From NCBI RefSeq assembly GCF_014268275.3, contig NZ_CP077084.1, positions 3,038,001-3,102,000 on the forward strand: DNA of 64,000 bases, written 5' to 3'. The notes beneath the pieces were generated by a model that was not told the DNA's origin, searched no databases, and was given only the letters and a program-made list of their open reading frames with translations. This stretch comes from Pseudomonas tritici. Lineage in GTDB: Bacteria > Pseudomonadota > Gammaproteobacteria > Pseudomonadales > Pseudomonadaceae. The translations under genes were made by a program, and so were the position numbers. This document shows positions 48,531-57,757 of the stretch, one piece after another. Every line of letters starts with the position of its first letter. Positions within the stretch are counted from its first letter, which is position 1.

Positions 48531-49343
48531 ATGTCCGAATACCAAGCTTTCGTCGTCGAACTCACCGGCAACGTTGCCCATGTGCAGATCAACCGCCCGG
48601 AAAAGATCAACGCGATGAACGCGGCGTTCTGGACCGAAATCATCGACATCTTCCAATGGGTCGAAGACACCGACGCCGTGCGCGCCGTGGTGCTCAGTGG
48701 CGCCGGCAAGCACTTCTCCTCAGGGATAGACCTGATGATGCTGGCCTCGGTCGCCAACGACTTCGGCAAGGACGTGGGCCGCAACGCGCGCCTGCTGCGA
48801 CGCAAGATTCTCGAACTGCAGGCTTCGTTCAACGCGGTCGACAACTGCCGCAAGCCAGTACTGGCGGCAATCCAGGGTTACTGCATCGGCGGCGCCATCG
48901 ACCTGATCAGCGCTTGTGATATGCGCTACGCCGCCGAGGGTGCGCAATTCTCGATCAAGGAAATCGATATCGGCATGGCCGCTGACGTTGGCACCCTGCA
49001 ACGCCTGCCGCGCATTATTGGCGACGGCATGCTGCGTGAGCTGGCCTACACCGGCCGCCAGTTTGGCGCCGAGGAAGCGCGCAGCATCGGCTTGGTCAAC
49101 CGTGTGTACCCCGATCAGGACAGCCTGCTGGCCGGCGTCATGGAAATCGCCCATGAAATCGCCGCCAAGTCACCGATTGCGGTCACTGGCACCAAGGCTA
49201 TGATCAGCTACATGCGTGACCACACCGTCCATGATGGCTTGGAATACGTTGCCACCTGGAACTCGGCTATGTTGCAATCCAACGACCTGCGTGTGGCCAT
49301 CGCGGCCCACATGAGTAAGCAGAAACCCGAATTCGTGGATTGA
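48531..49343 (+). CDS. Crotonase-family enzyme, probable delta3,5-delta2,4-dienoyl-CoA isomerase
   Basis: A 270-residue crotonase that shifts double bonds in odd-position unsaturated fatty acyl-CoAs during beta-oxidation. [14 protein letters not shown] and [18 protein letters not shown] form the CoA site and oxyanion hole. Catalytic acids Glu144 (KEIDIG) and Asp152 (AADVGTLQR) are eight residues apart, as are E196 and D204 of rat ECH1, and the SACD aspartate corresponds to D176. The pattern is closer to ECH1 than to ordinary enoyl-CoA hydratase, which has Glu at both catalytic positions. It is followed 5 bases later by nudC. Confidence 0.85.
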   Translation: MSEYQAFVVELTGNVAHVQINRPEKINAMNAAFWTEIIDIFQWVEDTDAVRAVVLSGAGKHFSSGIDLMMLASVANDFGKDVGRNARLLRRKILELQASFNAVDNCRKPVLAAIQGYCIGGAIDLISACDMRYAAEGAQFSIKEIDIGMAADVGTLQRLPRIIGDGMLRELAYTGRQFGAEEARSIGLVNRVYPDQDSLLAGVMEIAHEIAAKSPIAVTGTKAMISYMRDHTVHDGLEYVATWNSAMLQSNDLRVAIAAHMSKQKPEFVD

Positions 49344-49348
49344 CTGAC

Positions 49349-50182
49349 ATGACCCCAGGCTGGATTACCACAACGCTGCTGGACAACGACACCCCGGGTG
49401 GCTGGGCCGTTGCCCGTAGCCGCGAGGGCTTTTTGCACGACACCAATGGCCCGTTGTTCCCCCGTGAATGGCTCAAGCGCCAGGACCTTTCGGTGTTTGC
49501 CGAACATGGCATCGGCCACCTCGACGGCGAGCCGGTGTACCTGCTGGAACTCAACGCGGCGGCCGAAGTGCCGGGCTGCAGCTGGCAGGGCCTGCGCGGC
49601 TTCATGCTGCAAGGCGATCACACCCTGTACAAAGTGCTGGGCTACGCGGCGCAGATCGGCACGTGGGCACGGGAGCATCGGTTTTGCGGCAGTTGCGGCC
49701 AGGCCATGGTCCAGGTGCCACGCGAGCGTGCGATGTATTGCCAGGCCTGTGACCTGCGCAGCTACCCGCGAATCTCGCCGAGCATGATCGTGCTGGTGAC
49801 CCGTGGCGACGAGATCCTGCTGGCGCGTTCGCCGCGTTTTGTCACCGGCGTGTACAGCACGTTGGCGGGGTTTGCCGAACCGGGCGAATCGGCCGAAGAC
49901 TGCCTGATCCGCGAGGTCCGCGAAGAGGTGCAGGTGGAGGTCAAGAACATCCAGTACATGGGCAGCCAGTGCTGGCCGTTCCCGCATTCGATGATGCTGG
50001 GTTTCCACGCTGAATACGCGGGTGGCGACATCGTGCCCCAGGCTGACGAGATTGAGGACGCGCAGTGGTTCAATATCCACGACCTGCCGCCGTTGCCGGC
50101 GTCACGTTCGATTGCGCGTTACCTGATCGACCTCTACCTGGCCCGTCGTCTAGGCCACGCTGAACCAGTGCTGCCAGGCTAG
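49349..50182 (+). CDS. nudC: NADH pyrophosphatase / NAD-cap decapping Nudix hydrolase
   Basis: Hydrolyses NADH to NMNH and AMP and removes NAD caps from RNA 5' ends. The 277-residue protein has a central zinc ribbon with four cysteines ([16 protein letters not shown]), the Nudix box [20 protein letters not shown], and the downstream NADH-specific [11 protein letters not shown]. In most homologues that motif is SQPWPFP, so the Cys is a minor variant. ATG at 49349 follows the dienoyl-CoA isomerase stop by 5 bases. Its 3' end overlaps the convergent TauE/SafE gene by 33 bases. Confidence 0.92.
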   Translation: MTPGWITTTLLDNDTPGGWAVARSREGFLHDTNGPLFPREWLKRQDLSVFAEHGIGHLDGEPVYLLELNAAAEVPGCSWQGLRGFMLQGDHTLYKVLGYAAQIGTWAREHRFCGSCGQAMVQVPRERAMYCQACDLRSYPRISPSMIVLVTRGDEILLARSPRFVTGVYSTLAGFAEPGESAEDCLIREVREEVQVEVKNIQYMGSQCWPFPHSMMLGFHAEYAGGDIVPQADEIEDAQWFNIHDLPPLPASRSIARYLIDLYLARRLGHAEPVLPG

Positions 50183-50929
50183 GCGCACGGTCAGGCCGAG
50201 GACCACGGTGATAAACACTGGGCGAATGAATTTGGCGCCGCCGCTGATCGCGCTGCGTGCGCCAAAGAACGCGCCACCCATTACCGAAATGCCCATCGCC
50301 AGGCCGACGATCCAATCCACCGAGCCGTTGAAGATAAACACCGACAGCGCCGCCGCGTTGCTGACGAAATTCATGCTGCGCGCCACGCCGCTGGCTTTGA
50401 CCAGGTCGATGGGGTGGAGCAGCATCGTGCTCACCGTCCAGAACGCCCCGGTGCCGGGGCCCGCTACGCCATCGTAGAAGCCCAGGCCAAAGCCCTGGGT
50501 GGCTTGCCATTTCTTCTTGATCGGCGCGTCGGCGTCCAGCGGCGCCTTGGGCGTACCACCGAACAGCAGGTACACACCACAGGCAAATACGATCACCGGC
50601 AGCATTTTGTTCAGGGTTTCAGCAGGCAGGTAGTGGGCGACTACTGCGCCAGCGAGTGCACCCACCAGCGTACCGACGATGGCGTGCACCCACTGGCGCG
50701 GGTGGAACAGCTTGCGGCGGTAGAAGGTAAAACTGGCGGTGGCCGAGCCGAACGTGGAGCTGAGCTTGTTGGTGCCCAGTACCAGATGGGGCGGCATGCC
50801 TGCGGTGAGCAGGGCCGGCGTGGTGAGTAAGCCGCCGCCGCCGGCGATGGCGTCGATGAAACCGGCGATAAACGCAACGACGGCCAGGATGGCGAGGGTG
50901 GTGAGGTCTACGCTGAGTTCGAAGGGCAT
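50150..50929 (-). CDS. TSUP-family (TauE/SafE) membrane permease
   Basis: Small membrane protein of 259 residues with about eight spans in two repeated halves. The first half reads [20 protein letters not shown], and [14 protein letters not shown] is the family signature; the second half has a matching [14 protein letters not shown]. Relatives export sulfoacetate, sulfite or other organosulfur anions. No sulfur-metabolism neighbour is present, so substrate is open. It overlaps the 3' end of nudC on the opposite strand by 33 bases, so transcripts may interfere. Confidence 0.87.
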   Translation of the reverse strand: MPFELSVDLTTLAILAVVAFIAGFIDAIAGGGGLLTTPALLTAGMPPHLVLGTNKLSSTFGSATASFTFYRRKLFHPRQWVHAIVGTLVGALAGAVVAHYLPAETLNKMLPVIVFACGVYLLFGGTPKAPLDADAPIKKKWQATQGFGLGFYDGVAGPGTGAFWTVSTMLLHPIDLVKASGVARSMNFVSNAAALSVFIFNGSVDWIVGLAMGISVMGGAFFGARSAISGGAKFIRPVFITVVLGLTVRLAWQHWFSVA

Positions 50930-51012
50930 GGGCAGGACTTAGAATGGCGGGGCGCAGAAAGGTGCTGCGCCGAAGTGTGCCATCTTACCCGCCGGATGTA
51001 CGCAGATCCAAA

Positions 51013-51101
51013 TGTGGGAGCTGGCTTGCCTGCGATGGCAGTGTGTCAGTTGACGTATCTGGGGCTGACTCACCGCTATCGCAGGCAAGCCAGCTCCCAC
51101 A
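51013..51101. repeat. REPIN downstream of pcs
   Basis: Left unit TGTGGGAGCTGGCTTGCC (from 51013), right unit GCAAGCCAGCTCCCACA (to 51101), with the internal GTGTGTCAGT/GGGCTGACTCACC also partly inverted. It is the best-preserved REPIN of the window, lying between pcs (stop at 51123) and the TauE/SafE start. Confidence 0.92.
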
Positions 51102-51122
51102 TTTTAAACCGTGCCCGCTTGA

Positions 51123-51839
51123 CTAGCGGCGTGCCTCGATCCACTCCAGGGCGGTGCGCCAGACACAAATCCCCAGGAAATACGCCGACATCACCGACCA
51201 CAACCCAAACGTCCACGGGTTGGTGTTCGGATAATCCACCACCATCAAAAAGCTGCACAGCAACCAAATCGTGGTCACCGCGATATTGATCGGCATGAAT
51301 CGTTTAACCCGGAACGGGTGCAAGAACTTCATTGGCGTTACGGTCAGCAGCGCCAGGCCAATCACTGTGAGCAAGGTGACCCAGGCTTCCGGCTGGATGA
51401 TATAGACACACAGTGCAACCACGTTCCACGCGGCGGGGAAGCCGACGAAGTAGTTGTCCTTGCTCTTCATGTTCACGTTGCAGAAGCAGAACAGCGACGA
51501 GACCAGGATCACCGACACCGTAAACAGGTGGGTAAACTCCGGCAGGTCGATATAACGGTAGATAAACAGCGCCGGAATAAACACATACGTCAGGTAATCA
51601 ATCACCAGGTCCAGCACCGAGCCGTCGAAACTCGGCAAGACGGTGCTCACGTTGACCCGTCGCGCCAATGAACCGTCGACGCCGTCCACCACCAGCGCCA
51701 GGCCGAGCCACAGCAGGCAAGCCTTGGGTGAGTTTTCCAGCAGCGCCAGGGTGGCCAGGAAGGCCAATACCACACCGGTGGCGGTAAAGCCGTGGGCGCC
51801 CCAGGCTTTGAGTCTGGCTACATGCAGGGTCGATATCAC
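51123..51839 (-). CDS. pcs: Phosphatidylcholine synthase (CDP-alcohol phosphatidyltransferase)
   Basis: Condenses CDP-diacylglycerol with choline to make phosphatidylcholine in the inner membrane. The 238-residue protein has about eight spans and the full CDP-alcohol transferase motif: DGSLARR, then eight residues, then FDGSVLDLVIDY, with both catalytic aspartates. The region after it (YVFIPALFIYR) matches the bacterial Pcs branch. The start is GTG at 51839 with GGAG eight bases upstream; no in-frame ATG fits. It is a lone gene. Phosphatidylcholine-making pseudomonads are usually plant-associated. Confidence 0.9.
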   Translation of the reverse strand: MISTLHVARLKAWGAHGFTATGVVLAFLATLALLENSPKACLLWLGLALVVDGVDGSLARRVNVSTVLPSFDGSVLDLVIDYLTYVFIPALFIYRYIDLPEFTHLFTVSVILVSSLFCFCNVNMKSKDNYFVGFPAAWNVVALCVYIIQPEAWVTLLTVIGLALLTVTPMKFLHPFRVKRFMPINIAVTTIWLLCSFLMVVDYPNTNPWTFGLWSVMSAYFLGICVWRTALEWIEARR

Positions 51840-51988
51840 GGGCGGTTCTCCAAAAGGTGAAACGGGGCAGCCGACAACGTGACGCTGTCGAGTCTGGCCG
51901 GGGAATGCAGGTATCGACCGGGAAGGAGGTCAGAAGGTTCACCAACCCGGTGTATCACTTAGCGTAGCAAGCGTAAGACGTTTCGGCA

Positions 51989-52903
51989 TCAGCCCTGGCG
52001 AAACACCAAGGCCTTTAAGCCGCTTTGCGCGTCAATATCAGGAAATTCCGGCGGGTTTTGCAGCCGTTCCACGAATCGTAACCCGGGTGCCTCTTGTGTC
52101 ACACCGTCGATCAGGAAGTCCTCGCCGAAGGCCGGGTCGTTCATGCACGCCAACACGGTGCCCTGTGGGGTCAGCAAGTCCGGCAGGCGCCGCAATACGC
52201 GCTGGTAGTCCTTGGTCAGCAGGAAACTACCTTTCTGGAACGACGGCGGGTCGATGATCACCAGGTCATACGGGCCGCTGTTAGTGACCTTGGCCCAGGA
52301 CTTGAACAGGTCATGGCCCAAAAAGCTGACCTTGCTCAGTTCATGACCGTTCAGGCGATGGTTGTCGCGGCCACGGCTCAGGGCGCCACGTGCCATGTCG
52401 AGGTTCACCACATGCTCGGCGCCACCTTCGATGGCGGCCACGGAAAACCCACAGGTATAGGCAAACAGGTTGAGCACGCGCTGGCCCTTGGCCTGTTCGC
52501 GCACCCAGTTACGCCCGTAGCGCATGTCGAGGAACAGCCCGCTGTTCTGTTTTTTACCCAGGTCGATCAGGTAACGCAGCCCGCCTTCGGTGATGGTCAG
52601 CTCATCGACAGGGTTGCCTGCCAGCCATTCGGTGGTGCTTTGCGGCAGGTACCGGTGTTGCAGGGCGACGGTGTAGGCACCGAACTGCGTCTGCAGCAGC
52701 TGTTTCAGGGCGTGCAGGTGTTCTGCCTCAGGCTCCTTGAACAACGACACCAGCAGCACGCCTTCTAGCCAGTCCACCGTCAATTGCTCTAGGCCCGGCC
52801 AGCAGCGACCACGGCCGTGGAACAGGCGCCGGGTTTCAGCCGGTGGGCTGGCCAGGGCGGTGAGCAAGTGAGTGTGCAGGGTGGTGAGTGCGTCTGGGTT
52901 CAT
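51989..52903 (-). CDS. Class I SAM-dependent RNA methyltransferase (RlmI/YccW-like)
   Basis: A 304-residue methyltransferase. The SAM-binding core starts VLNLFAYTCGFSVAAIEGGA and contains VNLDMARGAL. The IDPPSFQKG motif (about 217-225) is typical of RlmI/RlmKL m5C/m2G rRNA methyltransferases, but the PUA domain of RlmI is absent. The first 110 residues form a different N-terminal domain. Start at 52903 (MNPDALTT) is favoured over an in-frame codon 14 residues upstream. Position 51 bases downstream of DUF1289 suggests co-transcription. Target base unknown. Confidence 0.83.
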   Translation of the reverse strand: MNPDALTTLHTHLLTALASPPAETRRLFHGRGRCWPGLEQLTVDWLEGVLLVSLFKEPEAEHLHALKQLLQTQFGAYTVALQHRYLPQSTTEWLAGNPVDELTITEGGLRYLIDLGKKQNSGLFLDMRYGRNWVREQAKGQRVLNLFAYTCGFSVAAIEGGAEHVVNLDMARGALSRGRDNHRLNGHELSKVSFLGHDLFKSWAKVTNSGPYDLVIIDPPSFQKGSFLLTKDYQRVLRRLPDLLTPQGTVLACMNDPAFGEDFLIDGVTQEAPGLRFVERLQNPPEFPDIDAQSGLKALVFRQG

Positions 52904-52953
52904 CGTTAAACGTCGGTCGTTGAGCGGGCGGCATTTTAAACACAATTGCGTCG

Positions 52954-53442
52954 TTAGAAGGCAGCGATCAAGGGTGAACCAAACACGTCCCGAATAAACC
53001 CCGGCGCGATATACCGTTCGTAATGCGCTTCGGACAGCAGGAAAAACTCCCGATCAATCGCGTCGCGCAGGTCCGCCAAATGGCGCTCACGAAACTCTGG
53101 CAACAGCGCCAGCCCATACGCATCCAACTTGGAAATCACCCGCGCACCCCGGGCTATCAGCTGGTACGCCCAGCAATACGGCGACTGGTGCGGCATAAAG
53201 CGGATCTTGCGATTTTCAAGCTGCTGGCGCAGCAGGTGCGCATCAAACACTTCCAGTTTGCTGGCCATCACCTGCACCAGCAATTGCTCCAGGCGCAGCC
53301 ACACGGCCTGTTTCTCGTCGGCGTTGTAGCCGTTCCACTGGATCACTTCGTGGTGATAACGCTTGCAGCCCCGGCACACCAGGTCCCCGTAAACGGTGGA
53401 GCATAGGCCGACGCAGGGTGTCTTGATGGTTTGATTGGGCAT
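52954..53442 (-). CDS. DUF1289 zinc-knuckle protein
   Basis: Soluble protein of 162 residues. The N-terminal DUF1289 motif is visible (TPCVGLCSTVYGDLVCRGCK, about 8-27), with four cysteines fit to bind zinc. The rest (FMPHQSPYCWAYQLIARGAR and a helical C-terminus) is an extension not found in the shortest members. It lies between a LysR regulator (17 bases upstream) and the methyltransferase, all on the minus strand. Function of the family is unknown; an RNA- or ribosome-linked role is suggested by the neighbour only weakly. Confidence 0.8.
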   Translation of the reverse strand: MPNQTIKTPCVGLCSTVYGDLVCRGCKRYHHEVIQWNGYNADEKQAVWLRLEQLLVQVMASKLEVFDAHLLRQQLENRKIRFMPHQSPYCWAYQLIARGARVISKLDAYGLALLPEFRERHLADLRDAIDREFFLLSEAHYERYIAPGFIRDVFGSPLIAAF

Positions 53443-53458
53443 AAATAAAGACTGTTGT

Positions 53459-54358
53459 TTATTCCGGAACAGGAGGGTTCAAGGCGTTGAACCGGTTGCT
53501 CAGCCACTGATGCAACTGAGTGACAGCGCGTGACATTTGTCCACGGTGAGGGCAGGCGAAACTCAAGGGGTACACATCCCCAGGGTGGTCGGGCATCAGT
53601 ACGACGAGGCGGCCGGCTTTCACATCCGTACTTACATCCAGCCTGCACTTGTAGGCGATACCTTCTCCGTCCAGCGCCCAGCGCCGGACCACGTCGGCGT
53701 CATCGCTGAACAGTGGCCCCGAGACTTTCACGGTCTGTGTGCCCAATTGCCAGCGATCATGGATCCGACCATTTTGCAGATAAAGCAGGCATGCGTGGTG
53801 GGCCAGGTCGTCCGGTTCAACGGGCGCTCCCTGTCGCGCCACGTAGTCCGCAGAGGCCACCAGCACGCGGCGGTTCTGGGGTGCCAAGGGCAGGGCGATG
53901 TAGTTGGCGTCCTCGTTGAGTCCGTAACGAATCGCCACGTCCACTGGGTCACGGAACAGGTTGCTCACTTGGTCGGAGAGAAAAAACCGCAGGTTCAGCG
54001 CTGGGTGCATGCGCCGAAATTCCGTGAGCCACGGCAACAGGACGTTACGCCCCAGGTCCGACGGTGCCGCGATCTGCAGCGTACCGCGCAGGGGCGCATG
54101 GTCACCGCGCAGGTGTTGCCGCCCTTGCTCCAGTTGCTCGAGTACGGAGCGTGCGGTGGGCAAATACTGCTCGCCTTCCGCGCTCAGGCGCAGGCTGCGC
54201 GTGGTGCGTGTAAACAGGCGCACCTCCAGCTCGCGCTCCAGCCGCTTGATGGCCGCCGCTACTTGCCCCGGCAGCAAGTCGGCTTCGACCGCCGCCGCGG
54301 TGAAACTGCCCAGGGCGGCGCTGCGCATAAACAGCGCCAGATCATCGATGCGGATCAT
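53459..54358 (-). CDS. LysR-family regulator (aromatic/AaeR-like branch)
   Basis: Regulator of 299 residues. The HTH (about 1-60) reads LALFMRSAALGSFTAAAVEA, AAIKRLERELEVRLFTRTTR, and the effector domain follows. It is divergent from an alcohol-dehydrogenase-like gene across 97 bases with a symmetric box (54359-54377), and so probably controls that gene. ATG at 54358 has GGAG about 6 bases upstream; a GTG two codons further up is possible. Effector unknown. Confidence 0.87.
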   Translation of the reverse strand: MIRIDDLALFMRSAALGSFTAAAVEADLLPGQVAAAIKRLERELEVRLFTRTTRSLRLSAEGEQYLPTARSVLEQLEQGRQHLRGDHAPLRGTLQIAAPSDLGRNVLLPWLTEFRRMHPALNLRFFLSDQVSNLFRDPVDVAIRYGLNEDANYIALPLAPQNRRVLVASADYVARQGAPVEPDDLAHHACLLYLQNGRIHDRWQLGTQTVKVSGPLFSDDADVVRRWALDGEGIAYKCRLDVSTDVKAGRLVVLMPDHPGDVYPLSFACPHRGQMSRAVTQLHQWLSNRFNALNPPVPE

Positions 54359-54377
54359 TTTCACTCCAGCAGTGAAA
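54359..54377. promoter_or_regulatory. Candidate LysR box between divergent genes
   Basis: TTTCACT-CCAGC-AGTGAAA is a perfect 7-bp inverted repeat around 5 bases and contains the T-N11-A pattern of LysR-type sites. It directly touches the lysR start codon, well placed for autorepression. The role is inferred. Confidence 0.55.
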
Positions 54378-54455
54378 GTGTTGCTGCATTGTGTCTATTT
54401 TTCTTTGAAGTGGGAACGGTAAAGATGCACGCAACCCCATCATCAATGAGTTGCC

Positions 54456-55466
54456 ATGAAAGCCATCACCTTTACCGAGCACGGTCGGCCCATCGACGAT
54501 CCGCGCTCCCTGCAAGATGTGAACATCGCCGCACCCACACCTGGCCCCAAGGATTTGCTGGTGGAAGTCGAGGCCGTTGCGGTCAACCCCGTGGACACCA
54601 AAGTGCGCGCCGGTACCTTCGCCAAAGAACCGAAGATTCTGGGTTGGGACGCGGCCGGAACGGTGCGTGAAGTCGGCGTTGACGTCACGTTGTTCAAGGC
54701 GGGCGACAAGGTTTACTACGCCGGTTCCCTGACCCGGGCAGGCAGTTACAGCGAACTGCAAGTGGTAGACGAGCGTATTGTCGGGCATCGCCCGCAGTCG
54801 CTGAGTGCGGCCGACGCGGCGGCGTTGCCGTTGACTTCGATCACCGCCTGGGAATTGCTTTTTGATCGGCTTGGCGTTACCGAGGATGGCGGCGACGGCG
54901 ATGTACTGCTGATTGTCGGCGCCGCCGGCGGAGTGGGTTCGATGCTGGTGCAATTGGCCCGTAAACTGACCGGCATGACCGTCATCGGCACCGCCTCGCG
55001 CCCGGAAACCGCCGCCTGGGTCAAACGCATGGGCGCCGACCATGTGATCGACCATCGTCAGCCGATGCTTGCCCAACTGCAGGCGCTCGGCATTGCAGAG
55101 GTCAGTCATGTGGCCAGCCTGACGCATACCGAGGAGCACCTGGCGCAGTTGGTCGAAGTGCTGCGCCCACAGGGTCGCCTGGGGGTGATCGATGATCCGC
55201 GCAGCCTGGATGTGATGCCACTCAAGCTCAAGTCCTTATCCCTGCACTGGGAGCTGATGTTCACGCGCTCGCTGTTCGAAACCCCGGACATGATCAATCA
55301 GCACCACCTGCTCAATCGCATCGCTCAGTTGATCGACCAGGGCATCCTGCAAACCACCCTGGGCGAGCATTTCGGCGCCATCAATGCCGAAAATATGCGC
55401 CGAGCCCATGCCCTGGTCGAAAGCGGCAAGGCCCGGGGCAAGATCGTGCTCGAGGGCTTCCTGTGA
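54456..55466 (+). CDS. Zinc-type alcohol dehydrogenase-like quinone oxidoreductase (MDR family)
   Basis: NADPH-dependent medium-chain reductase of 336 residues. The N-terminal GroES-like fold contains VAVNPVDTKVRAG and GWDAAGTV; the cofactor fold has GAAGGVGSMLVQLARKL. The catalytic zinc ligands of true alcohol dehydrogenases are missing, as in the quinone oxidoreductase branch (TIGR02817-like), so the name is historical. Likely substrates are quinones or enones. It is divergent from the LysR gene and translationally coupled (4-base overlap) to the monooxygenase-like lipoprotein after it. Confidence 0.88.
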   Translation: MKAITFTEHGRPIDDPRSLQDVNIAAPTPGPKDLLVEVEAVAVNPVDTKVRAGTFAKEPKILGWDAAGTVREVGVDVTLFKAGDKVYYAGSLTRAGSYSELQVVDERIVGHRPQSLSAADAAALPLTSITAWELLFDRLGVTEDGGDGDVLLIVGAAGGVGSMLVQLARKLTGMTVIGTASRPETAAWVKRMGADHVIDHRQPMLAQLQALGIAEVSHVASLTHTEEHLAQLVEVLRPQGRLGVIDDPRSLDVMPLKLKSLSLHWELMFTRSLFETPDMINQHHLLNRIAQLIDQGILQTTLGEHFGAINAENMRRAHALVESGKARGKIVLEGFL

Positions 55467-55852
55467 AAACACTGACCGTGTGGCTGTGTGCGCTATTGAT
55501 CGCAGGCTGTTCAAGCCAGCCCCCATTACGTTCTACAACCGGAGCCACTACCATGCAAAAACCTTTGGTGTCCCTCGCTGTACTCAAGGCCAAACCCGGC
55601 AAGCAGGAGGCTCTCAAGGCAGGTTTGTTGACCCTGATCGAACCTACTCGGGCCGAGCCGGGCAATCTGGATTACGTGTTGTTCGAACGTCGCGATGAGC
55701 CCGGCACGTTCTACATGCGTGAGGCGTTCAAGGACCAAGCGGCCCTTGATGCGCATTTTGCGACGCCGTACTTCCAGCGCTTTGCCGCCACGACGGATGA
55801 TCTGCTCAGCGAGCCGTTGCAACTGATTTTTTTGGAGCAGGTTTCCAACTAA
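55463..55852 (+). CDS. Antibiotic-biosynthesis-monooxygenase-like protein with a lipoprotein signal
   Basis: A 129-residue protein whose last 98 residues form an ABM (quinol monooxygenase-like dimeric alpha-beta barrel) domain: SLAVLKAKPGKQEALKAGLL, YVLFERRDEPGTFYMREAFK. The GTG start at 55463 overlaps the dehydrogenase stop and yields MKTLTVWLCALLIAGCSSQ, a clear lipobox with Cys16. An internal ATG at 55553 (MQKPLVSL, with GGAG upstream) would give a cytoplasmic ABM protein instead. Typical ABM proteins are cytosolic, so the exported form is unusual. Reaction and substrate are unknown. Confidence 0.75.
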   Translation: MKTLTVWLCALLIAGCSSQPPLRSTTGATTMQKPLVSLAVLKAKPGKQEALKAGLLTLIEPTRAEPGNLDYVLFERRDEPGTFYMREAFKDQAALDAHFATPYFQRFAATTDDLLSEPLQLIFLEQVSN

Positions 55853-55938
55853 GGTCTCCCATGGGCCGCTTTAGGGCGGTCCATGGGGCAAAGCCTAGTT
55901 TCTACGCTCGCCGGAAATATACCCTTGAGATATTGCAC

Positions 55939-56163
55939 TCAGCCGTTTGGTGGAAATGGATCATCTCCGTAAGTATTGCGTTCGCGAATCTGGCCATTCT
56001 GTCCATGGATGAACATTTCGCTCTCCTGGTTTATTGCGATTTCACGAGCGAGCTTAATGGCTTCCGCTTGAGTACTAACAACCTTCGTGGCTTTTGAGTT
56101 TCCTGCACCTTTTACGGCCCAGTCGTTCCCGTGGGGGACTACATGTTGATTTTTTTTAGACAT
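55939..56163 (-). CDS. DUF2188 small protein
   Basis: A 74-residue protein that is almost entirely the DUF2188 domain: NQHVVPHGNDWAVKGAGNS, then AIKLAREIAINQESEMFIHG and a DDPFPPNG tail. The start at 56163 (MSKKNQ) is favoured over a codon six residues upstream. DNA here is more AT-rich than in neighbouring genes. A perfect 8-bp palindrome lies 35-53 bases upstream. Family function is unknown. Confidence 0.85.
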   Translation of the reverse strand: MSKKNQHVVPHGNDWAVKGAGNSKATKVVSTQAEAIKLAREIAINQESEMFIHGQNGQIRERNTYGDDPFPPNG

Positions 56164-56506
56164 GGCTAATAACCTCTTCAAAACTGATGTCTGAGATCAG
56201 GCAAATAATTTGCCTGCTCGTAGGGTTAATTTTGGAATCCAAGATGTCTTACAGAATCTTGTCTCCGACGATCAGCCGTTGACACCGCTTGAAGGTCCGC
56301 CATAATCACGCCCCGCATTTCCTCAAATGCTTTCGTGATTGTGGTTCTCCCCAATCGCGGCCCGTGTAGGTGGGCTTCGTTCACTTGTACGGTCAAGACC
56401 CATAGCAGCCGCATGAACGGTTGCTATGGGTTTCTTGTTTCTGGTCTCTTCTACTTGAATCCTTCGATCGCAGACCTCGATCTTACTTGCACCCTGCGTC
56501 CTAGAA
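56164..56506. other. Gene-free stretch between DUF2188 and nrdB
   Basis: This 343-base stretch is AT-richer than the rest. It holds a palindrome CAGGCAAA-TAA-TTTGCCTG (56198-56216), which could be an operator for the DUF2188 gene, and a strong terminator-like hairpin at 56398-56440. A 62-codon open frame on the minus strand (56414-56226) overlaps the hairpin and has no ribosome-binding site or recognisable domain, so I do not call it a gene. Confidence 0.5.
56398..56440 (+). terminator. Orphan intrinsic terminator on the plus strand
   Basis: The stem is ACCCATAGCA/TGCTATGGGT extended by a G-T and three GC pairs (about 14 bp) around loop CATGAA, followed by TTCTTGTTT. Only the plus strand has the U-rich tail. 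No plus-strand gene lies within 500 bases upstream, so it either ends an unannotated small RNA or is a relic. Confidence 0.7.
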
Positions 56507-57757
56507 TCAATCCCAGCTCAACGCGCCGCCAGTCTGATACTCAATAACCCGCGTCTCAAAGAAATTCTTCTCTTTCTTCAAGTCCATGATCTCGCTCATC
56601 CAAGGGAACGGGTTCGTCGTCCCTGGATACTCTTCCTTCAACCCAATCTGCGACAAACGACGGTTCGCGATGAACTTGAGGTAGTCCTCCATCATCGCCG
56701 CGTTCATGCCCAACACCCCGCGCGGCATGGTGTCGCGAGCGTATTCGATCTCCAACTGCGTCCCTTGCAGAATCATCTGGGTCGCTTCTTCCTTCATCTC
56801 GGCATCCCACAAATGTGGGTTTTCGATTTTGATCTGGTTGATCACATCGATACCGAAGTTCAGGTGCATCGACTCATCGCGCAGGATGTACTGGAACTGC
56901 TCAGCCACGCCGGTCATTTTGTTGCGACGGCCCATGGACAGGATCTGGGTGAAGCCGCAATAGAAGAAGATGCCTTCGAGGACGCAGTAATAGGCGACCA
57001 GGTTGCGCAGCAATTCTTTGTCAGTCTCAACGGTGCCGGTTTCGAACTTCGGATCGGAGATCGAGCGGGTGTACTTCAAACCCCAGGCGGCCTTTTTCGC
57101 GACCGATGGAATCTCGTGGTACATGTTGAAGATCTCGCCTTCATCCATGGCCAGCGATTCGATGCAGTACTGGTAGGCGTGGGTGTGGATCGCCTCTTCG
57201 AAGGCCTGGCGCAGGATGTACTGGCGGCACTCCGGGTTGGTGATCAGGCGGTACACGGCCAGGACCAGGTTGTTCGCGACCAGCGAGTCGGCGGTGGAGA
57301 AGAAGCCGAGGTTGCGCATGACGATGCGGCGTTCGTCGTCGGTCAGGCCTTCGGGGTCTTTCCACACGGCGATGTCGGCGGTCATGTTGACCTCTTGCGG
57401 CATCCAGTGGTTGGCGCAGCCGTCGAGGTATTTCTGCCAGGCCCAGTCGTACTTGAACGGCACGAGTTGGTTGAGGTCGGCGCGGCAGTTGATCATGCGT
57501 TTTTCGTCAACGGCGACGCGGGCGGAGGCGCCTTCGAGTTCGGCGAGGCCTTCGGCGACGTCGAGTTTGTCGAGGGCGGCCTTGGCGCGGACTATGGCGG
57601 CGGAGTCACTGGCGGTGACGGCGCGGGCTTCAAGGGCGGCGGCAGCGCCGGCACCGTCGAGGCGGTCCATGTTGGCTTCGGTGGCGTGGCCGGCGTTGGC
57701 GCCCTTGATCACCGCTGCACCGGTGTCTTCGTTATCGACTTCATCCCAACTCAGCAT
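56507..57757 (-). CDS. nrdB: Ribonucleoside-diphosphate reductase class Ia, beta subunit
   Basis: Radical-carrying subunit that works with NrdA to make deoxyribonucleotides. The 416-residue protein, longer at the N-terminus than E. coli NrdB, carries diiron-ligand regions [15 protein letters not shown] (with the radical Tyr position) and [13 protein letters not shown]. The C-terminal tail GGALSWD is likely the NrdA-docking peptide. Start at 57757 (MLSWDEVDN) has AAGGA upstream; a longer frame to 57877 lacks support. Two NrdR boxes lie upstream (57876-57923). No nrdA is next to it, which is unusual. Confidence 0.95.
   Translation of the reverse strand: MLSWDEVDNEDTGAAVIKGANAGHATEANMDRLDGAGAAAALEARAVTASDSAAIVRAKAALDKLDVAEGLAELEGASARVAVDEKRMINCRADLNQLVPFKYDWAWQKYLDGCANHWMPQEVNMTADIAVWKDPEGLTDDERRIVMRNLGFFSTADSLVANNLVLAVYRLITNPECRQYILRQAFEEAIHTHAYQYCIESLAMDEGEIFNMYHEIPSVAKKAAWGLKYTRSISDPKFETGTVETDKELLRNLVAYYCVLEGIFFYCGFTQILSMGRRNKMTGVAEQFQYILRDESMHLNFGIDVINQIKIENPHLWDAEMKEEATQMILQGTQLEIEYARDTMPRGVLGMNAAMMEDYLKFIANRRLSQIGLKEEYPGTTNPFPWMSEIMDLKKEKNFFETRVIEYQTGGALSWD

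Noticed and set aside
56226..56414. 62-codon minus-strand frame near the orphan terminator
   Set aside because: No ribosome-binding site, start inside the hairpin, no known domain. Kept only as part of the gene-free stretch.
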